Assembly (NCBI GenBank): GCA_934746185.1
Contig: CAKVEY010000009.1
Coordinates: 1 to 19,594 of the forward strand
Origin: an uncultured Clostridia bacterium
GTDB taxonomy: Bacteria; Bacillota; Clostridia; Christensenellales; UBA1242
Length of the DNA stretch: 19,594 bases
Direction: 5' to 3'
Shown here piece after piece: positions 1 to 7,292 of this stretch. The notes beneath the pieces were generated by a model that ran no database searches, was not told the origin of the DNA, and saw only the letters and a list, made by a program, of their open reading frames with translations. The translations under genes and the position numbers were made by a program. How positions within the stretch are numbered: the first letter of the stretch is position 1; each line of letters starts with the position of its first letter.

Positions 1-134
1 GTATAAAATTCAGTTTCATTCTTTTCGACAAATCCCTTTGGAAACCCCCAATGACCATCTGGGTGCTTAACTAATAAAATTTTTCTATCATAATAAGAAA
101 CTAATATCGTTCCTGCCGAAGTAAAATTTTTCAT
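1..134 (-). CDS. Nudix hydrolase, N-terminal part (runs off the window start)
   Basis: Reading leftward from the ATG at 132-134, the frame stays open to base 1 and gives 44 residues beginning MKNFTSAGTILVSYYDRKIL. It continues with HWGFPKGFVEKNET, the classic lead-in to a Nudix box (GxxxxxE, here GFVEKNE); the rest of the box (REUxEExGU) lies outside the window. Nudix enzymes hydrolyse nucleoside diphosphates linked to another moiety. The GFPKG context resembles MutT/Ap4A-hydrolase-like members, but the substrate cannot be told from this fragment. A Shine-Dalgarno sequence (GGAGAG, 141-146 on the minus strand) sits 6 bases before the ATG and supports the start. The gene is on the same strand as its neighbours but is separated from them by a terminator and about 230 AT-rich bases in which I see no gene. 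Confidence 0.85.
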   Translation of the reverse strand, partial: MKNFTSAGTILVSYYDRKILLVKHPDGHWGFPKGFVEKNETEFY

Positions 135-366
135 ATAATTCTCTCCATATATTTAAGAGGTTATTTTAAAGTAAAAGTTTTTTGATAATAATGATGTATC
201 ATATATAAATTGCTTCTTTAAAAATTATATATTCATTATAAATTATCAGTACAAAAAAAACAACATTTTTTAATAAAATTATAATAATAAATATCATTAT
301 TCTAATTATGTTAACAACAGTATTATTGATTTGATTTATAATAATAATTTTTAGTTGTAATTAAAT

Positions 367-395
367 AAAAAATCCGTTTTTAAAACGGATTTTTT
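367..395 (-). terminator. Intrinsic terminator of the Ppx-like gene
   Basis: An inverted repeat built around ATCCGTTTT / AAAACGGAT, flanked by A6 on the left and T5 on the right, begins one base past the stop codon of the Ppx/GppA-like gene. On the minus strand the hairpin is followed by a run of T. The A and T flanks on both sides mean it could also stop plus-strand transcription. Confidence 0.85.
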
Positions 396-396
396 A

Positions 397-1911
397 TTAC
401 AATAATTCTAAATTCTTTTTAAAGACTTTTCTAAAATCGCCTTCGTTTTTCATTCCTTCCCTTAATTCTAATGGTGCAGGAGTTTCAACTTGCGTTTTAA
501 TAATAATTGAATCACCTAAAATATCGCAAGTCATATCTTTTATTCTTGTTCTGCCAAAAGCATCTAAACTAGACGCTAAATTAATGATAACGGCTAATTT
601 TTTAACTGCATCAATATCTTCTTCGGTTAATAAATTTTTATATTTAACCCATTCTGTTAGGTTAAAATCGTCAAGTTTTGTGCAAAGCATAATAAATGCT
701 GCAAGAACAATATCTCTATGGCTAGCACCCATTATATAACTATTTAAAATTAAGTTATAACCTGCTTTATTGTTTTCGTAAAAATTAACTCTATTTCCAC
801 AATTATATAAGTTTGATGCAATTCTTAACGCTTTTACATAAGTTCGTGGAAGTTTGTGTAAAACTTTTAATTGTTTATATAAAATAATTGTTAAGAAATA
901 AACGTGAGCAATATTATTAGGCTTATGTGTATAATATTCATTTATAATATCTAACGAATTACCTAAAATATCTGGATAAGGCTTGTCGGTTAAGTTTGGA
1001 TTGGCAATAAAATTTAACATACCTTCACTAAAACCTGGTTTACTAGCAAGCATAGTTTCATTTTTAATTGTTTCAAAAATTGCTTTATAAATAGCAAATG
1101 AACAAGCAAATAAGTCGGCTCTATCTTGAGAAATACCTTTAATTTTTTTAGTTTTATCAATATCTAAACCAAGCATAAATTTATAAACATTATCAAAATC
1201 AGTTTTAGATAATGAATACATATTTTCGATTTCAATAGGATATTTAGTCATTTTTCTAGCTAGTTTACAAATGCTTAAAAAGTATTTTTCCATACCTATA
1301 ACTGAAATTTCGGCTTCTAAACTTTTTAACCATTCAATTTTATCTAATTCTTGTTTAAAAAATTCAGTAACTTTATCAAGCATATCTTTTGGAGATGTGT
1401 TTTCTAAGTTTAATTTTTCTAAAACATTTAAAGTACCAAATGGAATAATATTTTTTTCAAAAATACTTCTTTTACTAAAATTTAATAAAACTGTATCGTT
1501 AGTGTTTACTATTGCTAAAACGCCCCTAGAAACATCAATAGAATTTATAACAGCATAATAAAATCCGTTAATTTCTTCTTCTTCGGTCATTTCTTTAAAT
1601 TTTAGGTTGCAACGAGTATAAATTTGGTCAAATATACTAATTTCATTTTTAACATTATAAAAACTACGATGTGCTAAACAAGTTGTTTCTACAACATTGT
1701 AACTATCACACAAACTTTTAAAACCAATACAAATATCAATTAGTTCATTAATTCTTGGAGTTTTAATGATTTCATCTTCTTGAATATCTTGAACTAAATT
1801 AATAGGTTCTACAACTTGATGAAGTGTAACTATTGAGTTTGATTTAACTACGCTAGCAATAGTTAATTTAACGCTTAAAACATCTAATTCTACAATGGCA
1901 ATATTTTTCAT
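397..1911 (-). CDS. Ppx/GppA-fold protein with degenerate active sites (probable pseudoenzyme)
   Basis: 504 residues, the size of a two-domain exopolyphosphatase/guanosine pentaphosphate phosphatase. Family landmarks are present: TEEEEINGFYYAV (109-121; family SGxEEAxL), DRADLFACSFAI (263-274; family RADxxxxGxAI), KPGFSEGML (291-299; family GLREGLL), then a C-terminal HD-like helical region from about residue 330. The catalytic pieces do not match. The first phosphate loop (DxGSNS) reads VELDVLSVK (7-15). The second (DIGGGSTE) reads VNTNDTV (135-141). The HD pair (LHDIG) reads LYNCG (368-372). The histidines of the KHSxYLI stretch are replaced in NKAGYNLI (381-388). The fold is therefore recognisable but polyphosphate or pppGpp hydrolysis is doubtful; a regulatory or scaffold role is inference. 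The start is supported by AAAGGA (1918-1923) and by its own promoter; a terminator follows the stop. The reading frame is intact, so this is not a pseudogene. Confidence 0.8.
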   Translation of the reverse strand: MKNIAIVELDVLSVKLTIASVVKSNSIVTLHQVVEPINLVQDIQEDEIIKTPRINELIDICIGFKSLCDSYNVVETTCLAHRSFYNVKNEISIFDQIYTRCNLKFKEMTEEEEINGFYYAVINSIDVSRGVLAIVNTNDTVLLNFSKRSIFEKNIIPFGTLNVLEKLNLENTSPKDMLDKVTEFFKQELDKIEWLKSLEAEISVIGMEKYFLSICKLARKMTKYPIEIENMYSLSKTDFDNVYKFMLGLDIDKTKKIKGISQDRADLFACSFAIYKAIFETIKNETMLASKPGFSEGMLNFIANPNLTDKPYPDILGNSLDIINEYYTHKPNNIAHVYFLTIILYKQLKVLHKLPRTYVKALRIASNLYNCGNRVNFYENNKAGYNLILNSYIMGASHRDIVLAAFIMLCTKLDDFNLTEWVKYKNLLTEEDIDAVKKLAVIINLASSLDAFGRTRIKDMTCDILGDSIIIKTQVETPAPLELREGMKNEGDFRKVFKKNLELL

Positions 1912-1958
1912 AAATTTTCCTTTATTTTAATTTTATAATTTTCGCAAAATTACTCTAT

Positions 1959-1986
1959 ATTATAACATAAATTTTAAATATTTCAA
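1959..1986 (-). promoter_or_regulatory. Sigma-A-type promoter of the Ppx-like gene
   Basis: Minus-strand TTGAAA (1981-1986), 16-base spacer, TATAAT (1959-1964). Predicted transcription start is near 1952, giving a leader of about 40 bases with the Shine-Dalgarno sequence AAAGGA at 1918-1923. It lies between the stop of the RnfC-like gene and the Ppx-like start, so the Ppx-like gene can be transcribed independently. Confidence 0.65.
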
Positions 1987-2001
1987 GTATTTTGCCATAT
2001 T

Positions 2002-3114
2002 TTAATGAAATTCTTTTTGAGATAAAAAACTAATTGATGCAATATCATTTTGAATTGATTTATTAAAATCCTTTAAAAAGCTTTTATCTTTTATGCTGTT
2101 TACTACACAGCACGACAAACAATTTAAAAATTTTTCATAATAAATGTTTAAATTATTAAAGACATTTTCTTTTGCTTCTTGTTGTTTTTTTACAAGTAAT
2201 TTTTCTAATTTTTGTTTGTCTTCACTATTTTTACAAACTTTTATTTTATTTTTTATTTCAATTTCGTCGTTGTACGCTAAAAGTGCTGTGTACTTATAAT
2301 TTTCAATCTCTTCAATATCTTGTTTAAATCCACCTGATTTTTCTATAACATCATTAATTTTTGTGCCTATTGGAACAATTATTAATCCGTTATTTTTTAT
2401 AGCACCACCACTTACGCATAAATAAACATTTGTTTGTTTAACAAATTTTTTTGCGTTAAAAATGTTTAATAAATCCACAAAATTTAAGTAATTTTTGTTT
2501 AATTTTGTTTGAATTTTTGAACAATTTTTTACGCTATTTTTATAAAAATTTTTATCTGTTTTATCCACACAAAATACTACTTTTTTTATTGAAAATAACT
2601 TTGTTAAAAACTCAATTACTCCATTAATTTCATTAAAGTGATTTTTTTCAATAATTTTATTTATAAAATTAAATTGTGTATTTTTTGCGTTTATGTATAA
2701 TTTTTTTGTTTTATTAACATTAACAAAATAATCGTAAAAGTAAAACTTATTATTCATTAATCCATACTCTTTACATAAGTATAAAAAATCGTTTATATTT
2801 TCTAGTTTTAACTCTTCAATTTCTTTTTCATTTTTAAAGTCATTTTCTATTTGAATAATTTGGCATAAATTATCAAAAGCATCTTTTTCTGTTCCAATTT
2901 TTACAACTTTTCCACTTACAGACGACAAAATTTTTTGTCCGTTTTTATTTTCTAAAATTTTAGTGCCAATTTTAACAAAATCGCCAACTTTAACTAAAAT
3001 TTTAAAGTCTTTATCATCTTTTAATTGACTAGACGAAATTGTAACTATTTTTACATTATTTAACTTTAAAATATCATAATTTATCACAAAATTATCATTT
3101 TTATAAAATTTCAT
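2002..3114 (-). CDS. RnfC-like protein (barrel-sandwich plus SLBB domains) lacking the usual cofactor motifs
   Basis: 370 residues. An N-terminal biotinyl/lipoyl-like barrel-sandwich segment (about 26-74) contains VKVGDFVKIGTKIL and SSVSGKVVKIG, as in RnfC and related NADH-binding subunits. An SLBB-like domain (about 228-265) contains VYLCVSGGAIKNNG and VPIGTKINDVIEKSGGF. Between them, the places where RnfC has its flavin/NADH signatures are degraded: the GLxGxGGAxFPT region reads GLMNNKFYFYD (118-128) and the INGAECEPY region reads INAKNTQFN (141-149). The two C-terminal 4Fe-4S ferredoxin motifs are missing; only CLSCC (332-336) sits where the first would begin. RnfC normally feeds electrons from NADH into the membrane Rnf complex, but no other rnf gene is visible here. 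Role unknown; electron transfer by the usual route is unlikely. The ATG at 3112-3114 is the only plausible start, has no Shine-Dalgarno sequence, and lies 6 bases after a consensus promoter. Confidence 0.7.
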   Translation of the reverse strand: MKFYKNDNFVINYDILKLNNVKIVTISSSQLKDDKDFKILVKVGDFVKIGTKILENKNGQKILSSVSGKVVKIGTEKDAFDNLCQIIQIENDFKNEKEIEELKLENINDFLYLCKEYGLMNNKFYFYDYFVNVNKTKKLYINAKNTQFNFINKIIEKNHFNEINGVIEFLTKLFSIKKVVFCVDKTDKNFYKNSVKNCSKIQTKLNKNYLNFVDLLNIFNAKKFVKQTNVYLCVSGGAIKNNGLIIVPIGTKINDVIEKSGGFKQDIEEIENYKYTALLAYNDEIEIKNKIKVCKNSEDKQKLEKLLVKKQQEAKENVFNNLNIYYEKFLNCLSCCVVNSIKDKSFLKDFNKSIQNDIASISFLSQKEFH

Positions 3115-3120
3115 ATAAAA

Positions 3121-3149
3121 AATATATCAAACTGAAATTTTTTTGTCAA
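3121..3149 (-). promoter_or_regulatory. Consensus promoter placing transcription start at the ATG of the RnfC-like gene
   Basis: Minus-strand TTGACA (3144-3149), exactly 17 bases, TATATT (3121-3126), then 6 bases to the ATG (3112-3114). The expected +1 falls on or next to the start codon, which fits the absence of a Shine-Dalgarno sequence and suggests a leaderless mRNA. The -35 box overlaps the TGA stop of the upstream TauE/SafE gene (3146-3148). Confidence 0.65.
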
Positions 3150-3514
3150 CTTTTTTCAAAAATGTAAAAACTAGCTCCTTGAAACAATCCTAGCGCCACT
3201 AAAAATACTCCAAACAAAGTTTTTAAAGTTAAAGTGTTAATAGAATTTGCAAGAAGTGAACCAAGCAATGAAAAAATAACTCCTGTAATAATTATAGGAA
3301 TTGCCACTTTATAATCAATTAGTTTATTTTTAGCGTGAATTATAATAGAAACTATTGCCATTAAAGTAAAAGAAATTAAGTTTATTCCTTGACTTTCTAT
3401 TTGGCTTAGTCCACCTAATATTGTAAGCAATGGAATAAGTAGTGTTCCACCACCCATACCCATTCCACCTAATAACCCACCTAAAATTCCATATAAAATT
3501 AACAAATAAACCAT
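3146..3514 (-). CDS. TauE/SafE (TSUP) half-transporter, second of a pair
   Basis: About 122 residues, very hydrophobic, with about four membrane helices. It contains the family glycine motif near the N-terminus (GLLGGMGMGGGTLLIPLL). Standard TauE/SafE proteins are about 250 residues and consist of two such repeats; this gene encodes one repeat and the adjacent upstream gene the other, so the two products probably assemble into one carrier. TSUP members move sulfite, sulfonates, sulfoacetate or other organic anions; the substrate here is unknown. The frame extends to a GTG directly after the upstream stop (3521-3523), but the ATG at 3512-3514 is the better start because AGGTGG (3520-3525) lies 5 bases before it. 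The TGA stop is embedded in the -35 box of the next gene. Confidence 0.8.
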   Translation of the reverse strand: MVYLLILYGILGGLLGGMGMGGGTLLIPLLTILGGLSQIESQGINLISFTLMAIVSIIIHAKNKLIDYKVAIPIIITGVIFSLLGSLLANSINTLTLKTLFGVFLVALGLFQGASFYIFEKS

Positions 3515-3519
3515 AATTT

Positions 3520-3525
3520 CCACCT
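3520..3525 (-). promoter_or_regulatory. Ribosome binding site that fixes the start of the second TauE/SafE gene
   Basis: AGGTGG on the minus strand, overlapping the TAG stop of the upstream gene (3524-3526) and lying 5 bases before the ATG at 3512-3514. It favours this ATG over the upstream in-frame GTG (which lies within the AGGTGG itself) and indicates translational coupling of the pair. Confidence 0.7.
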
Positions 3526-3898
3526 AAAACATAAGTTTTATGCCTGCAATAATCATAACGACCGAAAATATTATTCGTAAAACTTTGTTATTCATTTTCT
3601 TTAATAATAGCGACCCAACTATTCCACCCACAATAACTCCAAGAGTAGTTAAACCTAAATTTAAAAAATCTAAACTTCCTTTTGTTATATAAATTATTGA
3701 ACTGGTTATACTTAAAGGTAAAATACACAAAATGGCAGTGGCGTGTGCCTTCTTTTCTTCTAAACCAAACAAAAAAACAAGCACAGGAACAACTATCATT
3801 CCTCCACCACCACCAAAAAAGCCATTTAAAAAGCCGACAAATATACCTGAAATTAAACTTATAATTAATTTTACCTTTTTACTCTTTAATTTGGCCAT
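3524..3898 (-). CDS. TauE/SafE (TSUP) half-transporter, first of a pair
   Basis: 124 residues with a short basic N-terminus (MAKLKSKKVK) and about four membrane helices. The family motif GFFGGGGGMIVVPVL is followed by EEKKAHATAI, typical of the N-terminal half of TauE/SafE carriers. It ends (TAG, 3524-3526) 9 bases before the ATG of the second half-gene, whose ribosome binding site overlaps this stop, so the two are translated as a pair. Each half has its own start and stop and its own copy of the motif, which argues against a recent frameshift. No Shine-Dalgarno sequence is visible before the ATG at 3896-3898, where the sequence is nearly all A and T. It is divergent from the large surface-protein gene. 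Confidence 0.82.
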   Translation of the reverse strand: MAKLKSKKVKLIISLISGIFVGFLNGFFGGGGGMIVVPVLVFLFGLEEKKAHATAILCILPLSITSSIIYITKGSLDFLNLGLTTLGVIVGGIVGSLLLKKMNNKVLRIIFSVVMIIAGIKLMF

Positions 3899-3919
3899 AG
3901 AAAAATTTTTAACAAAAAA

Positions 3920-3948
3920 ATTAAAATTTATAAGTAAAATATTTGCAA
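3920..3948 (-). promoter_or_regulatory. Possible promoter of the TauE/SafE pair
   Basis: Minus-strand TTGCAA (3943-3948), 17 bases, TTTAAT (3920-3925). TTGCAA is its own reverse complement and is also the -35 box of the plus-strand promoter, so the two divergent promoters would share it. Matches are moderate and the region is AT-rich. Confidence 0.35.
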
Positions 3949-3971
3949 AAAATTTTTAGTTATTATATACT
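3943..3971 (+). promoter_or_regulatory. Promoter of the large surface-protein gene
   Basis: TTGCAA (3943-3948), 17 bases, TATACT (3966-3971). Predicted +1 is near 3978, leaving a leader of about 25 bases that carries AAGGAAG before the ATG at 4003. Confidence 0.6.
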
Positions 3972-3990
3972 TAATAAGTTAAAAACAATA

Positions 3991-3997
3991 AAGGAAG
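3991..3997 (+). promoter_or_regulatory. Ribosome binding site that fixes the start of the surface protein
   Basis: AAGGAAG lies 5 bases before the ATG at 4003-4005. The frame is open 60 bases further upstream to a TTG (3943-3945), but that codon falls in the predicted -35 box and the added residues would precede the signal peptide, so 4003 is chosen. Confidence 0.8.
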
Positions 3998-4002
3998 ATG
4001 TT

Positions 4003-7000
4003 ATGACAAAAAATAAATTTACAATTAAAAAATTAACTTTAATTTTATTAGTAGTTGCAATGCTAGTTTTTCAACAACTAATAACATTGTTTGGTGTTTT
4101 AGATTTCTCTAAAAAATCCATTTTAGCAGATTCAAACACAATTACAGAAATTAGTATTTCTAACTCTAATTTTACAAGTAGTTCTGGAACTGGTTTAGGC
4201 GAACCAAGTTCTTTTACACCTGTTGGAACAAAAGGCAGTACAGTTAGTGGTGTTATAAATACAGACCCTAAAACTTTTAGTGAAAATAAAGAAACATATA
4301 AATTAAACTATAACCCTAGCCACCCAAAAAGTTCAAGCGACAATAAAGTTTTAATGATTAATAACCAAAACTTACAACCAAGTTACTATGGTTATGAAAG
4401 TTCAACTTTTACTTTGGCTAAAAATGGTTACTACTATGTTTCTACTTATGTTTACACAGAATATAGTGATGTAGTGTCTATCGCAAGTTTATATTTATCA
4501 AACACTAATTTAGACAAATTAGATACTAGCAAAATTGAAAACATTTCTACAAAAGGTGTTTGGAAAGAATATAGATTTTATGTAAGAACAAATCAAGAAG
4601 ACCAAACTGTAAGTTTAAAATTATTTATAGGTTCATTAAATAGTTTTAAAAGTTCTGGTGCAGTATTCTTCGATAATATTTCGGCATTCTCTTTAAGCGA
4701 AGCCGACTACTATACTCACATTAAAAATTCTAATAGTGAAAATAGTGAAATAATCTTTTCAAACAAAGATGTTTCTGTTTCTAATGGCATTTTAGATGGC
4801 GACTTTACTTCTTTAACTTTAAAAGATTTTACAAAAGTTGAAAGTTCAAGTGTTTCTTCTAACAACATTGCTAAAATTGTTGGTATTGGAGATTACTTTG
4901 ATGAAAACGATAGTAAAGTTAGCGTAAACCCAACAAGTGCTAATAGAACAAATAATAAATATGCCCTATTAATTAACAATTCTGTTCCTTCATACACTGC
5001 TTTTAAAAGCAAAGATATTTTAATTGAACAACACAAACTTTATAAATTATCAGTTGATGTTAAAACTTCTAACTTTGTTAGTGGTGGTGCAAAATTATTA
5101 TTAGAACAAAAAAATCCTTTTGATAAAGATGATTTTACACCAGTTAGCAGTTCACAAGATAGTATTAACACTTCTAGCGAAACAAATAGTATTAAAAACG
5201 ATTGGATAACTTATAATTTTTATATTAGTGGCAATGCGTTTAAAAACTCTTATGCTAACCTAACCTTAGCACTAGATGAAAACGCACAAGGATATGTTTT
5301 CTTTGATAACATTACAATAGAAGAAATTACTACAAGCGAATATGATAACAATAGTTCAAGTTCAAATTCTAAGAGTGTTGACTTCTCTAATTTAACTGAA
5401 AGCCCTAGTATTAATAATGGTGCTTTTAACAATGTAAAAATTGAAGATACAGAAAACAACTACCCTTACCCTGCAAAAGATATGACTGTTACTAATGAAA
5501 ACACTGATAACTTTAACGGAATTATTAATGTTAATAGTCAAAACTTTAATAAACAAAATTATCCTTTTATTAACCCTGTTTCTATAAACAGTTCTAATGC
5601 TGATTTAAGTTATAACAATATTTTCGTATTAGCAAATGTTAAACGAGATTATCAAATTTTAAAAACAAGTGATTTCTCACTTTCAAGTTCTAGTTTAGAC
5701 AGCTCTAATTACTATAAAGTAAACTTCGCTTTAAATACTCAAAGTATTATTGATTACGGCGTTAATGTTACTTTAAAAACAACAGATGGTGAAGTTCTTG
5801 CTAATTTAAGAAACATTAATACATCTAATAAATGGCAAATTATTTCTATTTTTGTTAAAACAAGCGATTCTGCAAAAACTTGTAATTTAGAAATCAGTCT
5901 TGGTTCTAAATTAAATTTAGCAAAAGGTTTTGCCTTTGTTGATGATTTAAGATTAGATACTTCTTCAAAAGACGAGTACGATTTAACTACTTCTTCTCAA
6001 TACACATATAAAACAGATTTAGAAAATGTAGATTTATCTTTAAGAAGTGAAAATAATTCAAATAATTATTATACTTCAAATAACTTTACAGGAACTAACA
6101 ATTCTAATTCAAACTGCGAAGCAGGTGTTATTAATGTAACTACTCACCCAACTTTAAATGTTGGTAGCGTAAAAAGTGATTATGTTTTAGCAATTCATAA
6201 CATTGGTGATGGATACTATACATTAAAATCTAACGCTTACAAACTAACTAGTGGCAAAAAATATAAAATAACAGTTAGTGTTAAAACTTTAAATTTAAAA
6301 CAAGACGATGCTAATAAACAACAAGATGACAACAATAAAGATATTCCTTATGGCGCTAAAATTGAATTATCTGGGATAGATGCTAGCGTTAATGGAATTG
6401 TAAGTGAACAAGAATATCAAACTTATACTTTCTATGTAAATGCTACAAACGATTCTACAATTTATTTCAATTTAAGTTTAGGTGATGAAAAAGCCTTAAC
6501 TAGTGGTTATGCTTTCTTTGATAACCTAAGCGTAAAATTAATTAGTGATGATGATTTTACTAATGCAAGCAAAAAGAAATTAGACACAGACAAAACAACT
6601 TTAATTATTGGTGATACAGACACTAAAAATGATGACAACAACAATAACAACACTGAAACTACTTCAACAAACTTTGATTGGTTAGTTATCCCTACCCTAA
6701 TTATTGCTATTGCTTTATTAATTGCTATGGTTGGTGCTTTAATTAGAAAATTAAACATTAAAATGCCTACAAGAGTTAAAGCCGTTAAAGATTACGACAG
6801 AGCAAAAACATTAGTTAAAGATATGGAAAAACGAGAAAGAATTAAACAAAGAGAAGAAAAATTAAAAGATTTAAGAAACAAATTACAACAAATTGAAGAC
6901 GAATTATATGCTACAAAAGAAGTATATAAAAATTCTAAACTTTTAAAAGAAGAAATTAAAGTTGAACACGAAAAAGTTGAACAAAAAATAAAAGACGCTT

Positions 7001-7245
7001 TTAAAGATACAACAACTATTGAAGCAATTAGAAGCGAAAGAAAATTAAAAAATGAAGCAAAACAACGAGTAAAACAAGAAAGAAAAGCAAAATATTTAGA
7101 AAAACGAAATCAATTAATTACTAAATATTTAGAAATTGAAAAAGAAATTGATTTAATTTTAGAAGAAGAAAGATTACTTGTTGAAGAATGGAAAGCGTAT
7201 AAAAAACAACAAAAAGCCGATAAACTTGCTAGTAAGAAAAAATAA
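4003..7245 (+). CDS. Large modular surface protein: signal sequence, four beta-rich modules, C-terminal membrane helix, cytoplasmic coiled-coil tail
   Basis: 1080 residues; not recognised as a named family. Residues 1-10 are basic, 11-33 hydrophobic, and ILADS (40-44) fits a signal-peptidase site. Residues of about 45-850 hold four diverged copies of a module of about 190 residues rich in Ser, Asn and Thr. Each has an aromatic 'YYKxSVxVKT'-like strand near its middle, a 'WxxYxFYV'-like strand, and ends in FFDN or FVDD (223-226, 434-437, 645-648, 838-841) followed by an acidic 'EYD'-like turn. This layout resembles jelly-roll carbohydrate-binding modules (CBM4/9-like), which is inference. A membrane helix (about 893-914) is followed by about 166 highly charged residues (K/E/R-rich, predicted coiled coil). 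There is no LPXTG sorting signal. By topology the modules are outside the membrane and the tail is inside. It has its own promoter and terminator, so it is monocistronic. Confidence 0.75.
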   Translation: MTKNKFTIKKLTLILLVVAMLVFQQLITLFGVLDFSKKSILADSNTITEISISNSNFTSSSGTGLGEPSSFTPVGTKGSTVSGVINTDPKTFSENKETYKLNYNPSHPKSSSDNKVLMINNQNLQPSYYGYESSTFTLAKNGYYYVSTYVYTEYSDVVSIASLYLSNTNLDKLDTSKIENISTKGVWKEYRFYVRTNQEDQTVSLKLFIGSLNSFKSSGAVFFDNISAFSLSEADYYTHIKNSNSENSEIIFSNKDVSVSNGILDGDFTSLTLKDFTKVESSSVSSNNIAKIVGIGDYFDENDSKVSVNPTSANRTNNKYALLINNSVPSYTAFKSKDILIEQHKLYKLSVDVKTSNFVSGGAKLLLEQKNPFDKDDFTPVSSSQDSINTSSETNSIKNDWITYNFYISGNAFKNSYANLTLALDENAQGYVFFDNITIEEITTSEYDNNSSSSNSKSVDFSNLTESPSINNGAFNNVKIEDTENNYPYPAKDMTVTNENTDNFNGIINVNSQNFNKQNYPFINPVSINSSNADLSYNNIFVLANVKRDYQILKTSDFSLSSSSLDSSNYYKVNFALNTQSIIDYGVNVTLKTTDGEVLANLRNINTSNKWQIISIFVKTSDSAKTCNLEISLGSKLNLAKGFAFVDDLRLDTSSKDEYDLTTSSQYTYKTDLENVDLSLRSENNSNNYYTSNNFTGTNNSNSNCEAGVINVTTHPTLNVGSVKSDYVLAIHNIGDGYYTLKSNAYKLTSGKKYKITVSVKTLNLKQDDANKQQDDNNKDIPYGAKIELSGIDASVNGIVSEQEYQTYTFYVNATNDSTIYFNLSLGDEKALTSGYAFFDNLSVKLISDDDFTNASKKKLDTDKTTLIIGDTDTKNDDNNNNNTETTSTNFDWLVIPTLIIAIALLIAMVGALIRKLNIKMPTRVKAVKDYDRAKTLVKDMEKRERIKQREEKLKDLRNKLQQIEDELYATKEVYKNSKLLKEEIKVEHEKVEQKIKDAFKDTTTIEAIRSERKLKNEAKQRVKQERKAKYLEKRNQLITKYLEIEKEIDLILEEERLLVEEWKAYKKQQKADKLASKKK
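4135..6555 (+). repeat. Four tandem diverged protein modules within the surface-protein gene
   Basis: Approximate module spans are residues 45-238, 254-447, 466-660 and 672-850. Shared landmarks in order are a GVIN/VNP-like N-terminal segment, a DNKVLxINN-like strand (for example DNKVLMINNQN, NKYALLINNS, DYVLAIHNIG), a YYKxxVxVKT-like strand, and the closing FFDN/FVDD. Divergence between copies is high at the nucleotide level, so this is an old duplication rather than a recombining repeat. Confidence 0.65.
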
Positions 7246-7254
7246 TTAAATAAC

Positions 7255-7292
7255 AAAAAACATTTTAACTAAAATAGTTAGAATGTTTTTTT
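7255..7292 (+). terminator. Intrinsic terminator of the surface-protein gene
   Basis: A 17-base stem with one wobble pair (7255-7271 with 7275-7291, centred on CATTTTAACTA / TAGTTAGAATG) has a 3-base loop and a T run, starting 10 bases after the stop. The symmetrical A/T flanks may also let it work leftward for the LysM gene. Confidence 0.85.

Noticed and set aside
135..366. AT-rich gap with many ATAATAATAA-like runs
   Set aside because: No convincing open frame, structured RNA or attachment site. The TATAAT-like matches are what base composition alone would produce.
397..3114. Ppx-like and RnfC-like genes as decaying pseudogenes
   Set aside because: Both frames are full length without internal stops and have recognisable promoters; loss of catalytic residues alone does not make them pseudogenes.
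3146..3898. Single TauE/SafE gene broken by a frameshift
   Set aside because: Each half has its own start, stop and glycine motif, and a ribosome binding site lies at the junction, so two real genes are more likely.
3943..4002. N-terminal extension of the surface protein from a TTG codon
   Set aside because: The TTG lies in the predicted -35 box, has no ribosome binding site and would put 20 residues before the signal peptide. The ATG at 4003 has AAGGAAG 5 bases upstream.
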